A stretch of 64,000 nt of DNA, from contig NZ_SGWE01000004.1 in the NCBI RefSeq assembly GCF_013337115.1, positions 2,177,501 through 2,241,500 on the forward strand, written 5' to 3'. Numbering within the stretch: the stretch's first letter is position 1; each line of letters starts with the position of its first letter. A program made the position numbers and the translations under genes. Below the pieces are notes generated by a model. The model was not told the origin of the DNA. It made no database searches and worked only from the letters and a program-made list of their open reading frames with translations. Below, in pieces: positions 36,553 to 44,718 of this stretch. The DNA comes from Deinococcus sp. JMULE3 (lineage in GTDB: Bacteria; Deinococcota; Deinococci; Deinococcales; Deinococcaceae).

Positions 36553-39500
36553 ATGGCTGAATTCCAGCACCGCTCCCGGACCCCGGACCGCCGGGCCGCG
36601 CACCGGACCCGGCTTGGCCCCAGCCCAGAGCCAGCCGAGATTGCTGTGCAGCGCGCGGCCGCGCCCATGCAACGGTTCCTGAGCACACCCACCCGCGCGC
36701 AGGGTCAGGCCGCCCAGTCCGTCCTGCGCGCCGCAACTCTCCAGCGGCAGGAGGAGGATCGCCTGTCGGGTGTCCGCGCCAGTGTGCAGCAGCAGGTCAC
36801 CGCCCTGGGTGAACTCCAGCCGGTGCAGCGCCATGCCCAGACACCCGTCCCCGCGCGGCCCGTCACGCCGTCCGACTGGGTCACCGTCATGCGCCACCGC
36901 GCCGAGAGCGTCGAGGGTCAGCGGCTGGACACCCGCACCTTCGGCGACTTCCAGACCCTGCAACGACAGGTCGCCCAGTCCCTCGGACAGGGGTTCCGCG
37001 CGGACCGGGGCGAGCCCGCCGCCCGCTACGCCACGTACGGTGAGCATCTGGCCTCGCTGCAACGCCACGCGCTGAGCGCCCCGGTCTCCCGCGTGGTGCT
37101 CGGCATGGTGCCCCCGGCCGAGCGACTGGCTCTTCAGCGCGCAACGGATGAGGCCCTGCAACGGCAGATGGCGCAGGATCAGGCGGCGCTGAACTTCGAC
37201 ACCCTGTCCTCTCTGCAACGCCAGCTGGCCGAACTGGACGCCGAGGCGACGCAGCCCGTGTTGCAGCGCATCCAGGCGCGGAGGGGAGCGGGGAACCCCC
37301 TCCCGGAGGCGATCCAGCGGCACCTGGAACAGGGACTGAACCATGACCTGAGCCGCGTGCGGATTCACGACGACGCCGAGGCGGACAAGCTGGCGAAGGG
37401 CGTGAATGCGCTGGCGTTCACGACTGGATCGGACATCTTCTTCCGGTCGGGACGGTTCGACCCGAACACGCGGGGCGGGCTGGAACTGCTGGCGCACGAG
37501 GTGACGCACACGGTGCAGCAGAGCCAGGGGCGCGTCGGGCGGGGCATCGACCCGGACGCCGGACTGGAAGCGGAAGCGCGGACCATGGGCGCGAAGCTCG
37601 CGCAGAGCGGGCCGCAGTTCGGCACGAAACACACCCCCAGGCCCCGCGCGGCCCTCCTCAATCCCACCGCACCCGCTGCCCCCACCGTGCAGCGCTGGGC
37701 CAACCCCCTGCACCACCTCCGGAAACTCAAGGAGAAAGCGAACAAGGCCGTCAGGCAGGTCATCCGCACCATCCGCGAGCCCGCCGCCCGCAAGGCCGCC
37801 CTGAACGCCATCAAGCGCGCCGTGCCCGCGCCGATCCGCCGCAGCGTCCAGACCGCCATCCAGAAAGGAAAAACGCGCGTCAAGGCCACCGTCAGCCGCG
37901 CCACGCAGGTCGTCCGCCGCGCCCCACAGGTGCAGAAGCTCCTCAAGGTCGCCAACGGCCTCCCGGCCCGCGCCCGGACGGTCATCACCGCGGCTGCCAC
38001 CCGCACCCGGCAGGCCGCGCAGACCCTCGGCACTGCCCAGGGCCGCGCCCACCTCGCGCAGCGCGCCCGCGCGGCCGCCCAGCAGACCCTCCAGGCCGCC
38101 GCCCGCCGCCTCCCACCCCGCGCGCAGGCCACCCTGGGCAGGATCGGACGCACCGCCACCGCCGCCACCCACAACCTCGGGCAACTGGGCGTCAGCGTCC
38201 GCAGGTTCACCAGCGACCCCACCTACCGCAAGAAGACCCTGACCCGCCTCACGCAGACCCCCATGGTCAGCGGCCTCGTGAAGGTCGGCGGGAACCTGAA
38301 GCGATTCACCACCGACCGCGCCTACCGGGCCCAGCAACTCCACCGACTCGCGCAGGCCGGACAGCGCATCACCCTGCCCGTCACGCAACTGGGCCGCGAC
38401 ATCAGCAGCCTCGGCAAGGACGCCATGGTCAGCGTCGTCCAGAGAAGCAAGGAAGCCATGGCCTGGGCCACCAGGAAATTCGAGCAGGCCAAACACAGCA
38501 AGGTCGGCCAGAGCATCCAGAAAAGCTGGGCGTGGATGAAAAGCACCGAGGGCAAAGCCACCCTGGCCAAATTCGGCGCGGCCATCGCCACAGGCGTCGC
38601 GGTCGTCGCCGTGGTCGGCACCGGCGGCGCTGCCCTGCCCCTCGTCCTGGCAGCCGCCGGAGTCGCCAGCGGCGTCGCCGGAAGCGTGGCCGAGAACTAC
38701 GTGCTGCGCGAGTCCGGCGATGACAAGTACGCTGGACGCAAACTCACTCACGGCATCACCCCCACCACCATGCTCATCGACGGCGCGCTGGGCGTCGCCC
38801 TCGGCCCCGCCGCCCGCATCGTCGGCGGCGCCGCCAGTCGCCTCGTCGGCAGCGCCGCCAAATACGCCGGCGGCGGCCTGAAAATCGCCGGGAAATACGC
38901 TGGAACGGGCTTCAGTCAGATGGGGAGACGTATTGCTCAGGCGACAGCTGCGCGTCCCACCGCTTTGGCCAGCAGTTGGACTCAAACGCGTCAAGAGGCT
39001 GCGCGCATCTGGCAAGCCACCCGGCAGGGCGTACAGACCTACAACCGTGCAATTTCGACTGAAGTGCGCGCCGGAATCAGGGGCGACATGCTCGGCAACG
39101 CGGGCTGGCGGGGCATGGCCCAGCGGGACGCCGCGACCCTGCTGGCCGGAACGGACATTCTGAAGAAAGCTGTCAATCAGGTGGCCCGCGCGCGTGTGAA
39201 GGCGCAACTGAGCGGCCCTATGGGCAAGATTCTGGCCCGGCAGCGCCTGAACATGCCCGGTGCCAGCACCCGCAAACTTCAGACGGCGCTGTTCAACGAA
39301 CTGAAGGCCAATTCACCCGACGAACTGATCGCCGCGGCCTGGAAGGCCAACGCCCAGTTGCGGCGCGCGGCGTACGGCGAGACTTTCCGGGGCATCGGGC
39401 GGCAAGTGAAGCAGGTGGCCTTCGGCAGCGCCAGCACCCTGCCGGGCAAAGTGCTCAATCTGGCCACCATGGGCCCAAGGCTGGTCGCTGGCAATGTCGC

Positions 39501-39894
39501 GCAGAAGTTGAACCTGCACTTCTCGGCGTTCGCAGGCGGCGCGGCCAGCGGACTGGGCACCCTGGCCGGCAGTATCAGCGAAGAACTGGTGAAATTCGCA
39601 GGACTCAAATTCTCCCAGAACGTCAAGGCAAACACGCAGAAAAGTGCAAAATCTAATGTCGCTGGCGCCGCAAAGAAGACATTGGGCGAATTCTCTAACA
39701 GCGCAACGTATAAAGAGGCCGCAGCTCAAGGTGTTGTGGGAATATCTCCGGAATTACTGTGGGGCAAATCGGGAATGCTTCCGGGTGCGATTGGTTTTGA
39801 CCTTGCTGTAAAGCAAGCCGGGTCGATTCTGGGCAACACATTTGGCGGCGACATCCATGAAGTGGCACAGGCGGATAGCGGTGATAGCAAATAA
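36553..39894 (+). CDS. large DUF4157 (zincin-like) protein, candidate contractile-injection/polymorphic effector
   Basis: 1,113 aa. Residues 1-260 are polar and carry repeated [VLIM]QR motifs. A DUF4157 domain (~265-335) has LSRVRIHDDAEADKLAKGVNALAFTTG and the metalloprotease-like HEVTH at 315-319. Residues ~390-690 are Lys/Arg/Ala-rich helix with a 33-residue repeat (RRFTSDPTYR..., KRFTTDRAYR...). A glycine-rich hydrophobic stretch (~680-715, ATGVAVVAVVGTGGAALPLVLAAAG) precedes a ~400-residue C-terminal region with no recognised fold. DUF4157 is known from proteins linked to extracellular contractile injection systems and toxins; no structural injection genes are in the window. ATG 7 nt after TATCAT (36540-36545). 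Confidence 0.8.
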   Translation: MAEFQHRSRTPDRRAAHRTRLGPSPEPAEIAVQRAAAPMQRFLSTPTRAQGQAAQSVLRAATLQRQEEDRLSGVRASVQQQVTALGELQPVQRHAQTPVPARPVTPSDWVTVMRHRAESVEGQRLDTRTFGDFQTLQRQVAQSLGQGFRADRGEPAARYATYGEHLASLQRHALSAPVSRVVLGMVPPAERLALQRATDEALQRQMAQDQAALNFDTLSSLQRQLAELDAEATQPVLQRIQARRGAGNPLPEAIQRHLEQGLNHDLSRVRIHDDAEADKLAKGVNALAFTTGSDIFFRSGRFDPNTRGGLELLAHEVTHTVQQSQGRVGRGIDPDAGLEAEARTMGAKLAQSGPQFGTKHTPRPRAALLNPTAPAAPTVQRWANPLHHLRKLKEKANKAVRQVIRTIREPAARKAALNAIKRAVPAPIRRSVQTAIQKGKTRVKATVSRATQVVRRAPQVQKLLKVANGLPARARTVITAAATRTRQAAQTLGTAQGRAHLAQRARAAAQQTLQAAARRLPPRAQATLGRIGRTATAATHNLGQLGVSVRRFTSDPTYRKKTLTRLTQTPMVSGLVKVGGNLKRFTTDRAYRAQQLHRLAQAGQRITLPVTQLGRDISSLGKDAMVSVVQRSKEAMAWATRKFEQAKHSKVGQSIQKSWAWMKSTEGKATLAKFGAAIATGVAVVAVVGTGGAALPLVLAAAGVASGVAGSVAENYVLRESGDDKYAGRKLTHGITPTTMLIDGALGVALGPAARIVGGAASRLVGSAAKYAGGGLKIAGKYAGTGFSQMGRRIAQATAARPTALASSWTQTRQEAARIWQATRQGVQTYNRAISTEVRAGIRGDMLGNAGWRGMAQRDAATLLAGTDILKKAVNQVARARVKAQLSGPMGKILARQRLNMPGASTRKLQTALFNELKANSPDELIAAAWKANAQLRRAAYGETFRGIGRQVKQVAFGSASTLPGKVLNLATMGPRLVAGNVAQKLNLHFSAFAGGAASGLGTLAGSISEELVKFAGLKFSQNVKANTQKSAKSNVAGAAKKTLGEFSNSATYKEAAAQGVVGISPELLWGKSGMLPGAIGFDLAVKQAGSILGNTFGGDIHEVAQADSGDSK

Positions 39895-39895
39895 A

Positions 39896-39919
39896 ACTCA
39901 GATTTGATTCTTTCTGAGT
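39896..39919 (+). terminator. AT-rich hairpin after the DUF4157 gene
   Basis: ACTCAGA / TCTGAGT, 7-bp perfect stem with a 10-nt loop, beginning right after the stop and followed by GATATTTTATTT. It may be a weak terminator in an unusually AT-rich gap. Confidence 0.55.
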
Positions 39920-39974
39920 GATATTTTATTTGAGTTGAGTAATTTAATACATCGACAAGTTGACATAGAGGAGC

Positions 39975-40880
39975 GTGAGGGGCTTGAGAAGTATCTTCAG
40001 AGGGATGTTCGGCCAGCCAAAAGATCTGCCTAGCCAATTTTCTGGAAGGCCTATAGAGGTTTTTGAATCCTTTGCGATTAAAATGAGTTATCAAATAATA
40101 AAGAATGCAGATGGAATAGTTATTAAAAAGGAAAACAGAGAGATTAATATTAAAATAAACAACGATAATCTAAGTTTTACAATTCTAATGCCATCCAGTT
40201 ATACCTCCCAGGCTCTCGATGGTTTAGGGGAATTCGACCAGTATTTCGGAATTTTAAATATCAACAACAGTTTTTTGATTAGCCGTGAAGTCTCGCTTAA
40301 GCACCAGGGCGACCCATTAGATACGGTTGAAAAAGCTATTGACCATGTTCTTATCTCCATCTACCAAATGAAGCCTGAGCAATTTGGAGGCCACTTCCGA
40401 CCGTATCTGAATGGAAAGACGTATGGTACGTCCTGGCAGGCGTTCGCGCATTTCATGAAGAACATCAAGGGCGACCGGGTCACATCGGAAGCTGGCCATT
40501 ACATCTCGTTCGATACTGGCGGGTTGCCCCTGGGACTGCAGAAGTCGGACAACAGCCAGGAAATCATCATTTCCTATGATCTGCGTGATTACGAGGGGTT
40601 GTACGACGAGTACCGGGAGCAGATTCTGGAGTTGATCAACGGGGTGGCGTTGCGTCACCGGCAGATCTGTTTCCTTATTGACCGGGAGCGACTCCTGATC
40701 TGCAATAAGTTCTACGTGTCGCCGGAGACGGATGCTTTGAATCTGTTCACGGCGCAGTTGCAGGCGATTCATGATGCGCTGCTGGATTACCTGACGACGG
40801 TGCAGGACGCGCCGGAGAATGCGTGGTTGCGGGCGGCCAGGGAAGCGTTCGTGCGTGGGCAGCCGCTGCCGCGCGCGTGA
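39975..40880 (+). CDS. hypothetical protein of mixed base composition, downstream of DUF4157 gene
   Basis: About 301 aa, unrecognised, soluble. The first ~400 nt are AT-rich (runs such as ATTATTAAAAAGG encoding KNADGIVIKKENREINIKINNDN), while the rest returns to GC-rich codon use, so the gene looks recombinant. The C-terminal half has an amphipathic helix near DEYREQILELINGVALRHRQ and ends in DYLTTVQDAPENAWLRAA. Its place after a large effector-like gene fits an immunity or chaperone role (inference only). Start uncertain: GTG 39975 sits too close to AGAGGAG; TTG 39984 has better spacing (10 nt); ATG 40005 is also possible. Confidence 0.65.
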   Translation: MRGLRSIFRGMFGQPKDLPSQFSGRPIEVFESFAIKMSYQIIKNADGIVIKKENREINIKINNDNLSFTILMPSSYTSQALDGLGEFDQYFGILNINNSFLISREVSLKHQGDPLDTVEKAIDHVLISIYQMKPEQFGGHFRPYLNGKTYGTSWQAFAHFMKNIKGDRVTSEAGHYISFDTGGLPLGLQKSDNSQEIIISYDLRDYEGLYDEYREQILELINGVALRHRQICFLIDRERLLICNKFYVSPETDALNLFTAQLQAIHDALLDYLTTVQDAPENAWLRAAREAFVRGQPLPRA

Positions 40881-40896
40881 CTGGGAGGGGATTTGT

Positions 40897-41187
40897 ATGA
40901 CTCAGGTGAAGTTTGGTCGGCAGTTGAATGAACGGGCGCCGTTCGAGGTGAATGGTCTGGTGTTTTCCGGGTTGCCGTTGTCGCTTTCGGAGGAGCGTCT
41001 GCTGGCGGGTGCGGGTGACGGTGGGACTGAGGTGGAGTTGATGGACGCGGTGCTGGAGGTGCTGGCGCAGGTGTTGAACGCGCGGGCGCAGGCGGAGCGG
41101 GTGGATGCGGGGTGGCTGCTGGAGAACCTGGCGCCGTCGGATGTGGAAGGCATTCTGGATTACCTGCGGGCGACGCCGGTCGCGTGA
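40897..41187 (+). CDS. small acidic protein, tail-assembly-chaperone-like
   Basis: 96 aa. Pattern: KFGRQLNERAPFEVNGLVFSGLPLSLSEE, then VELMDAVLEVLAQVLNARAQ and WLLENLAPSDVEGILDYLRATP. The order short beta start, helix of LxxVLAxxLNAR type, WLLENLxxxDLxxIxxYLR resembles phage tail-assembly chaperones (TAC families); I cannot confirm this without a profile search. ATG has GGGAGGGG 6 nt upstream and lies 16 nt after the previous gene, so it is in the same operon. A perfect hairpin terminator follows, closing the island. Confidence 0.7.
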   Translation: MTQVKFGRQLNERAPFEVNGLVFSGLPLSLSEERLLAGAGDGGTEVELMDAVLEVLAQVLNARAQAERVDAGWLLENLAPSDVEGILDYLRATPVA

Positions 41188-41200
41188 GCGAATGAGAAGG

Positions 41201-41230
41201 AGGGCGTGCCAGGTTCGACCGGCACGCCCT
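41201..41230. terminator. hairpin terminator at island end
   Basis: A perfect 10-bp stem (AGGGCGTGCC / GGCACGCCCT), 10-nt loop, between the small island gene and the converging alpha-amylase. Confidence 0.85.
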
Positions 41231-41245
41231 CTCTGCTGATAGGGT

Positions 41246-44200
41246 TCAGGGCAGTTTGAGGGGTTCCGTGAACGTCGCGCGGCAGGAGGCGTAGCAGTCG
41301 GTGATGGTGTTCGCGCCGGCCGGGGTGCTCTTCGCGTCGGGGATGATGTCGCCCGCGCCATACCCGTCCCCGCCGAAGATGCCGCCCATCAGGCCGGTCC
41401 CGGTGGCGGGTCTGCCGCTCAGGCCCAGCGCCGTCCAGGGAATCGCGAGTTCCACCGTCTGATCGGGGGCCGCGCCGCTGCTGGCCTGGAAGTAGTCGGC
41501 GGCGTTCACCTCGGGCGTGGCCGTGTCGCTCTGCACGAGGCGCAGCTGGGCCTTGTCGGTGCCGTACCGGGCGATGAAGGCGTTCACGCCGTCCACCTGT
41601 CCGCTGAAGGTCGCGGCGCGTTTCCAGGCCTCGAACTGATCGGCCTGTTTCGCGCCGCCGGGCGCGGTGTCCAGGTACAGGATGGCGCTGTTGCCGTCCA
41701 CGCGGTACGTGTACGCGAGGTACAGGAAGTCCGCGTCACTGTCGGCCCGCAGGGTCAGCCAGTTGTTGTTCGCGCCGAAGGTGCCCTCGGCGGGACTCTG
41801 CACGCTGACGGCGGGGGCGGTCCAGTCGCTCAGGTCGCCGTCGATGGTGTACTTCGTGCGGATGTCGCGCGCCAGATCGATGTTCGCGTTCTGCGCGGGC
41901 GCCGTGACGTTCAGCGTGCCGTCCAGGTAGCCACCGGCGCTGGCTTTCAGAGTCTGCGCCCCGGCGGGCACGCGCAGGGTGTACGTGCTGTCCGGGAAGG
42001 TGATCGCGTAGTTCAGGGCCGGGTTGGCGCTCGTCGCCTCCACCAGGGCGCCGCCCAGGTTCTGCCCGCCGCCCGTGACGCGCCCGGTGATCGTGGCGGC
42101 CGGGACGGGCTGCTCGGTGAAGTCGTACGTGCCGCTGTAGGTGTTCCCGTTCGTGCCGACCACGTAGGCGCGGTCACCCTGGCCCGGGGCTTCGTACCCG
42201 CCGTTCTTCGCGCTGGCGCTGTCGTTCCCGAACTTGAACTTCACTTCGCGGAACAGCGGGAGGTCGATGCTGGTCTTCCACACGCCCGGGGTGTCCTGCG
42301 TCATGGGGTACTCGACCTGACTGCCGGTGTCGAAGCGGCGCAGTTCGATGGGGCCGTTGCCCTGCGTGCGGGCGTCCACGGTGAACGTCACCTTCGCGGT
42401 GTTCTTGCTGCTCGGCGTGCCGCTGGCCGTCACGCCCTTGCTCTCGGCTCCGGCGCTGTCCACCGTCACCACTCGGAAGGTGGTGGTCACGTCGTTCGTC
42501 AGGCCGCGCACCAGGAAGCTGCCCTGCGTGGCCGGGATGGGCGCGAAGTTCACGAGGCGCTCGGTGCCGCCCGCCGCCTTCACGTACACGCGGTACCCGG
42601 CGACCTTCGCGTCGGTGCCCGGCGTCCAGGTCAGCTGCGCGGCGCTGTCCCCGGCCAGGACGGTCAGGCCCACGACCTCCGGCAGGGCCGCGTTCACGGT
42701 GCCCGTCGCGCCGGAGCCGCTGGGCGCGGTGACGGCCAGGACGCTGCGGGCGGGCACGCGGCCCACCAGTTTGCCCCCGCTGACGCTCAGGGTGTTGGCG
42801 CGGCCCGTCACCTCGGTCAGGGTGGTGCCGGAGAAGGTGCCCAGCAGCGGAATCCCGCCGCCACTCAGGCTGCCCAGATCCAGTTCCGTGTCGCCGTTGT
42901 TCACGACGAACACCACCGGTTGCCCGGCCACGCCATTCACGCCGCTGATCACGCGGCGGTACGCCAGGACGGGCGCGCCGCCGTTCGGGCGCCAGAGTTC
43001 CTGCTGCGCGCCGCGGGTCAGGGCACGGTACCTGCCGCGCGCGGCGGCCAGGGCGCCCAGGCGCTCGTCGAGCGTGCTGCCGCTCAGGCGCGTGAAGTCC
43101 ATGTCCTCGCGGTTGCCCTGTCCCAGCGGGTAGTCGTAGGGGTCGCCCTTGCCGGGCTGGGCGTACTCGGTGCCCTGCCAGACGCTGGGCGTCCCGCGCG
43201 AGAGGTACATGGTGGACAGCGCCATGTCCAGCCGCTCGGCGGCCTGCGCGGCGCTGCCGCCCCGTTCGGTCACCTCGGTCACGAAGCGGCGCACGTCGTG
43301 GTTGTCCACGAAGGTCGTCAGGCGCGTGGGGTCGCGGTACACGCCGTCCTGCGCGAACACGTCCGCCATGCGGTCAAGGTTCCCGCCCGCGCTGCTCATC
43401 TGATCCTTGAACGCGAAGTACAGCGCGAAGTCGAACACGCTGGGCGCGCCCAGGTCGTTCATGAAGCGCGCGAGGTACGCGGGGTTCCCGTCGAACACCT
43501 CGCCGACCGACCAGATCTTCGCCGGGTCGCCCGCGCCGCCCGCCCTGAAGAACTGCGTCCAGTACGCGTCCGGGACGTGCTTCATGGTGTCGATGCGCAG
43601 CCCGTCGATGCCGGTCGCGCCGCGCCAGTACGTCACGAAGTCGTTCAGGTACGCCGTGACGGCCGGGAGTTCCTGCCTGAAGTCCGGCAGGCCCGCCAGG
43701 TCGCAGTCGGTGGTCTTGTTGCTCGACGCGTCGCAGTCGGCCTTCGTGTGGAACCAGTCGGGGTTCGTCTTCGTGAGGGTCGCGCCGTACCCGGCGTGGT
43801 TCACCACGATGTCCTGAATGACCTTGAGGCCGTTCCGGTGCGCCGTGTCGATCAGCGCCCGGTACTCGTCCAGGGTCCCGAAGTGCGGATCGACCTTCCT
43901 GAAGTCCTCGGCCCAGTAGCCGTGGTACCCGGCGAACGGTTTGCCCTGGCTGGGGCCGCTGCCCGTGTCGATGGCGGGCACCTGCAGCACGACCGGGCTG
44001 ACCCAGATGGCCGTGAAGCCCATGCGCTTGAAGTACCCGTCGTCGATCTTGGCTTTCAGGCCCGCGAAGTCCCCGCCGTGCCACGCCAGCGGGTTGGTGC
44101 GGTCCGCGCGGTCCCCGGCGTCGCGGTTCGGGCCGTTGTCGTTGGCAGGGTCGCCATTTGCGAAACGGTCGGTCATGGCGAAGTAGATGACCTCGTCCTG

Positions 44201-44308
44201 CCACATGCGAGGCGTTGCGGTGGGAGCCTTGAACAGGCTACAGGCCGACAGGGACAGCGTGAGGGCTGCCAGGGCGCCCGCGCGCCCGACCATATGGAAG
44301 CGTTTCAT
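41246..44308 (-). CDS. secreted lipoprotein alpha-amylase with accessory starch/sugar-binding domains
   Basis: 1,020 aa. Lipobox at LSLSACSLFK, so anchored outside the cytoplasm. GH13 barrel (~25-470): DIVVNHAGYG, GIDGLRIDTMKHVPD (nucleophile Asp), IWSVGEVFDG (acid Glu), TTFVDNHDVRRF. Then FN3-like (~545-640, LTWTPGTDAKVAGYRVYVKA), a starch-binding-like module (VTFTVDARTQGNGPIELRRF...), a carboxypeptidase-regulatory-like domain (TITGRVTGGGQNLGGALVEA) and a CBM9/glucodextranase-C-like end (YTIDGDLSDWTAP). ATG 44308 follows TTGAAT by ~10 nt; ATG 44320 is in frame too. Two operator-like sites lie at 44296-44307 and 44327-44340. Confidence 0.9.
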   Translation of the reverse strand: MKRFHMVGRAGALAALTLSLSACSLFKAPTATPRMWQDEVIYFAMTDRFANGDPANDNGPNRDAGDRADRTNPLAWHGGDFAGLKAKIDDGYFKRMGFTAIWVSPVVLQVPAIDTGSGPSQGKPFAGYHGYWAEDFRKVDPHFGTLDEYRALIDTAHRNGLKVIQDIVVNHAGYGATLTKTNPDWFHTKADCDASSNKTTDCDLAGLPDFRQELPAVTAYLNDFVTYWRGATGIDGLRIDTMKHVPDAYWTQFFRAGGAGDPAKIWSVGEVFDGNPAYLARFMNDLGAPSVFDFALYFAFKDQMSSAGGNLDRMADVFAQDGVYRDPTRLTTFVDNHDVRRFVTEVTERGGSAAQAAERLDMALSTMYLSRGTPSVWQGTEYAQPGKGDPYDYPLGQGNREDMDFTRLSGSTLDERLGALAAARGRYRALTRGAQQELWRPNGGAPVLAYRRVISGVNGVAGQPVVFVVNNGDTELDLGSLSGGGIPLLGTFSGTTLTEVTGRANTLSVSGGKLVGRVPARSVLAVTAPSGSGATGTVNAALPEVVGLTVLAGDSAAQLTWTPGTDAKVAGYRVYVKAAGGTERLVNFAPIPATQGSFLVRGLTNDVTTTFRVVTVDSAGAESKGVTASGTPSSKNTAKVTFTVDARTQGNGPIELRRFDTGSQVEYPMTQDTPGVWKTSIDLPLFREVKFKFGNDSASAKNGGYEAPGQGDRAYVVGTNGNTYSGTYDFTEQPVPAATITGRVTGGGQNLGGALVEATSANPALNYAITFPDSTYTLRVPAGAQTLKASAGGYLDGTLNVTAPAQNANIDLARDIRTKYTIDGDLSDWTAPAVSVQSPAEGTFGANNNWLTLRADSDADFLYLAYTYRVDGNSAILYLDTAPGGAKQADQFEAWKRAATFSGQVDGVNAFIARYGTDKAQLRLVQSDTATPEVNAADYFQASSGAAPDQTVELAIPWTALGLSGRPATGTGLMGGIFGGDGYGAGDIIPDAKSTPAGANTITDCYASCRATFTEPLKLP
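44296..44307 (-). promoter_or_regulatory. second operator-like site at the alpha-amylase start
   Basis: GGAAGCGTTTCA, a degenerate copy of the upstream palindrome, lies inside the first codons. Its centre is 32 bp (about three helical turns) from the main site, which would suit cooperative or looped repressor binding. Confidence 0.4.
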
Positions 44309-44326
44309 GTAGGCTTTCATTCAAAA

Positions 44327-44340
44327 CGGAAGCGCTTCCG
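44327..44340 (-). promoter_or_regulatory. LacI-type operator at the alpha-amylase promoter
   Basis: CGGAAGCGCTTCCG, a perfect 14-bp palindrome with central CG, the usual core of LacI-family operators. It sits between TTGACT (-35) and TTGAAT (-10) of the minus-strand promoter, so a bound repressor would block transcription. Confidence 0.75.
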
Positions 44341-44418
44341 GAAGTCAACCTTCACCGTTCGCTCACGCGGCAAGCATGCTGACAGTCGCCGCCCCCCACC
44401 CCCCCGTAGCGTGAACCC

Positions 44419-44703
44419 ATGAAAGCCACCTGGAACGGCGTCACCATCGCCCAGTCCGACGACACCGTGGTCGTCGAGGGCAACCACTACTTCCCCGCAG
44501 GCAGCGTCAACCCCGAGTACCTGCGCCCCAGCACCACCCACACCACCTGCCCCTGGAAGGGCGAGGCCAGCTACCACACCCTGCAGGTGAACGGCCAGGA
44601 GAACCCCGACGCCGCCTGGTACTACCCGACACCCAAGGACGCTGCCCGGCAGATCGCGGGCCGCGTCGCCTTCTGGAAGGGCGTGAAGGTCACCCAGGAC
44701 TGA
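44419..44703 (+). CDS. DUF427 domain protein
   Basis: 94 aa, the usual size of the DUF427 family: KATWNGVTIAQSDDTVVVEGNHYFP, then the signature TTCPWKGEASYHTLQVNG and AAWYYPTPKDAARQIAGRVAFWKGVKV. A small beta-rich cytoplasmic protein whose biochemical role is unknown. ATG 6 nt after TAGCGT (44407-44412), so leaderless; it converges on the KtrB gene. Confidence 0.92.
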   Translation: MKATWNGVTIAQSDDTVVVEGNHYFPAGSVNPEYLRPSTTHTTCPWKGEASYHTLQVNGQENPDAAWYYPTPKDAARQIAGRVAFWKGVKVTQD

Positions 44704-44718
44704 GACGGCCCGGCCGGG

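Noticed and set aside
36424..39207. 927-residue minus-strand frame opposite the DUF4157 gene
   Set aside because: Composition is that of a shadow frame; the plus-strand frame has a domain, a promoter and a terminator.
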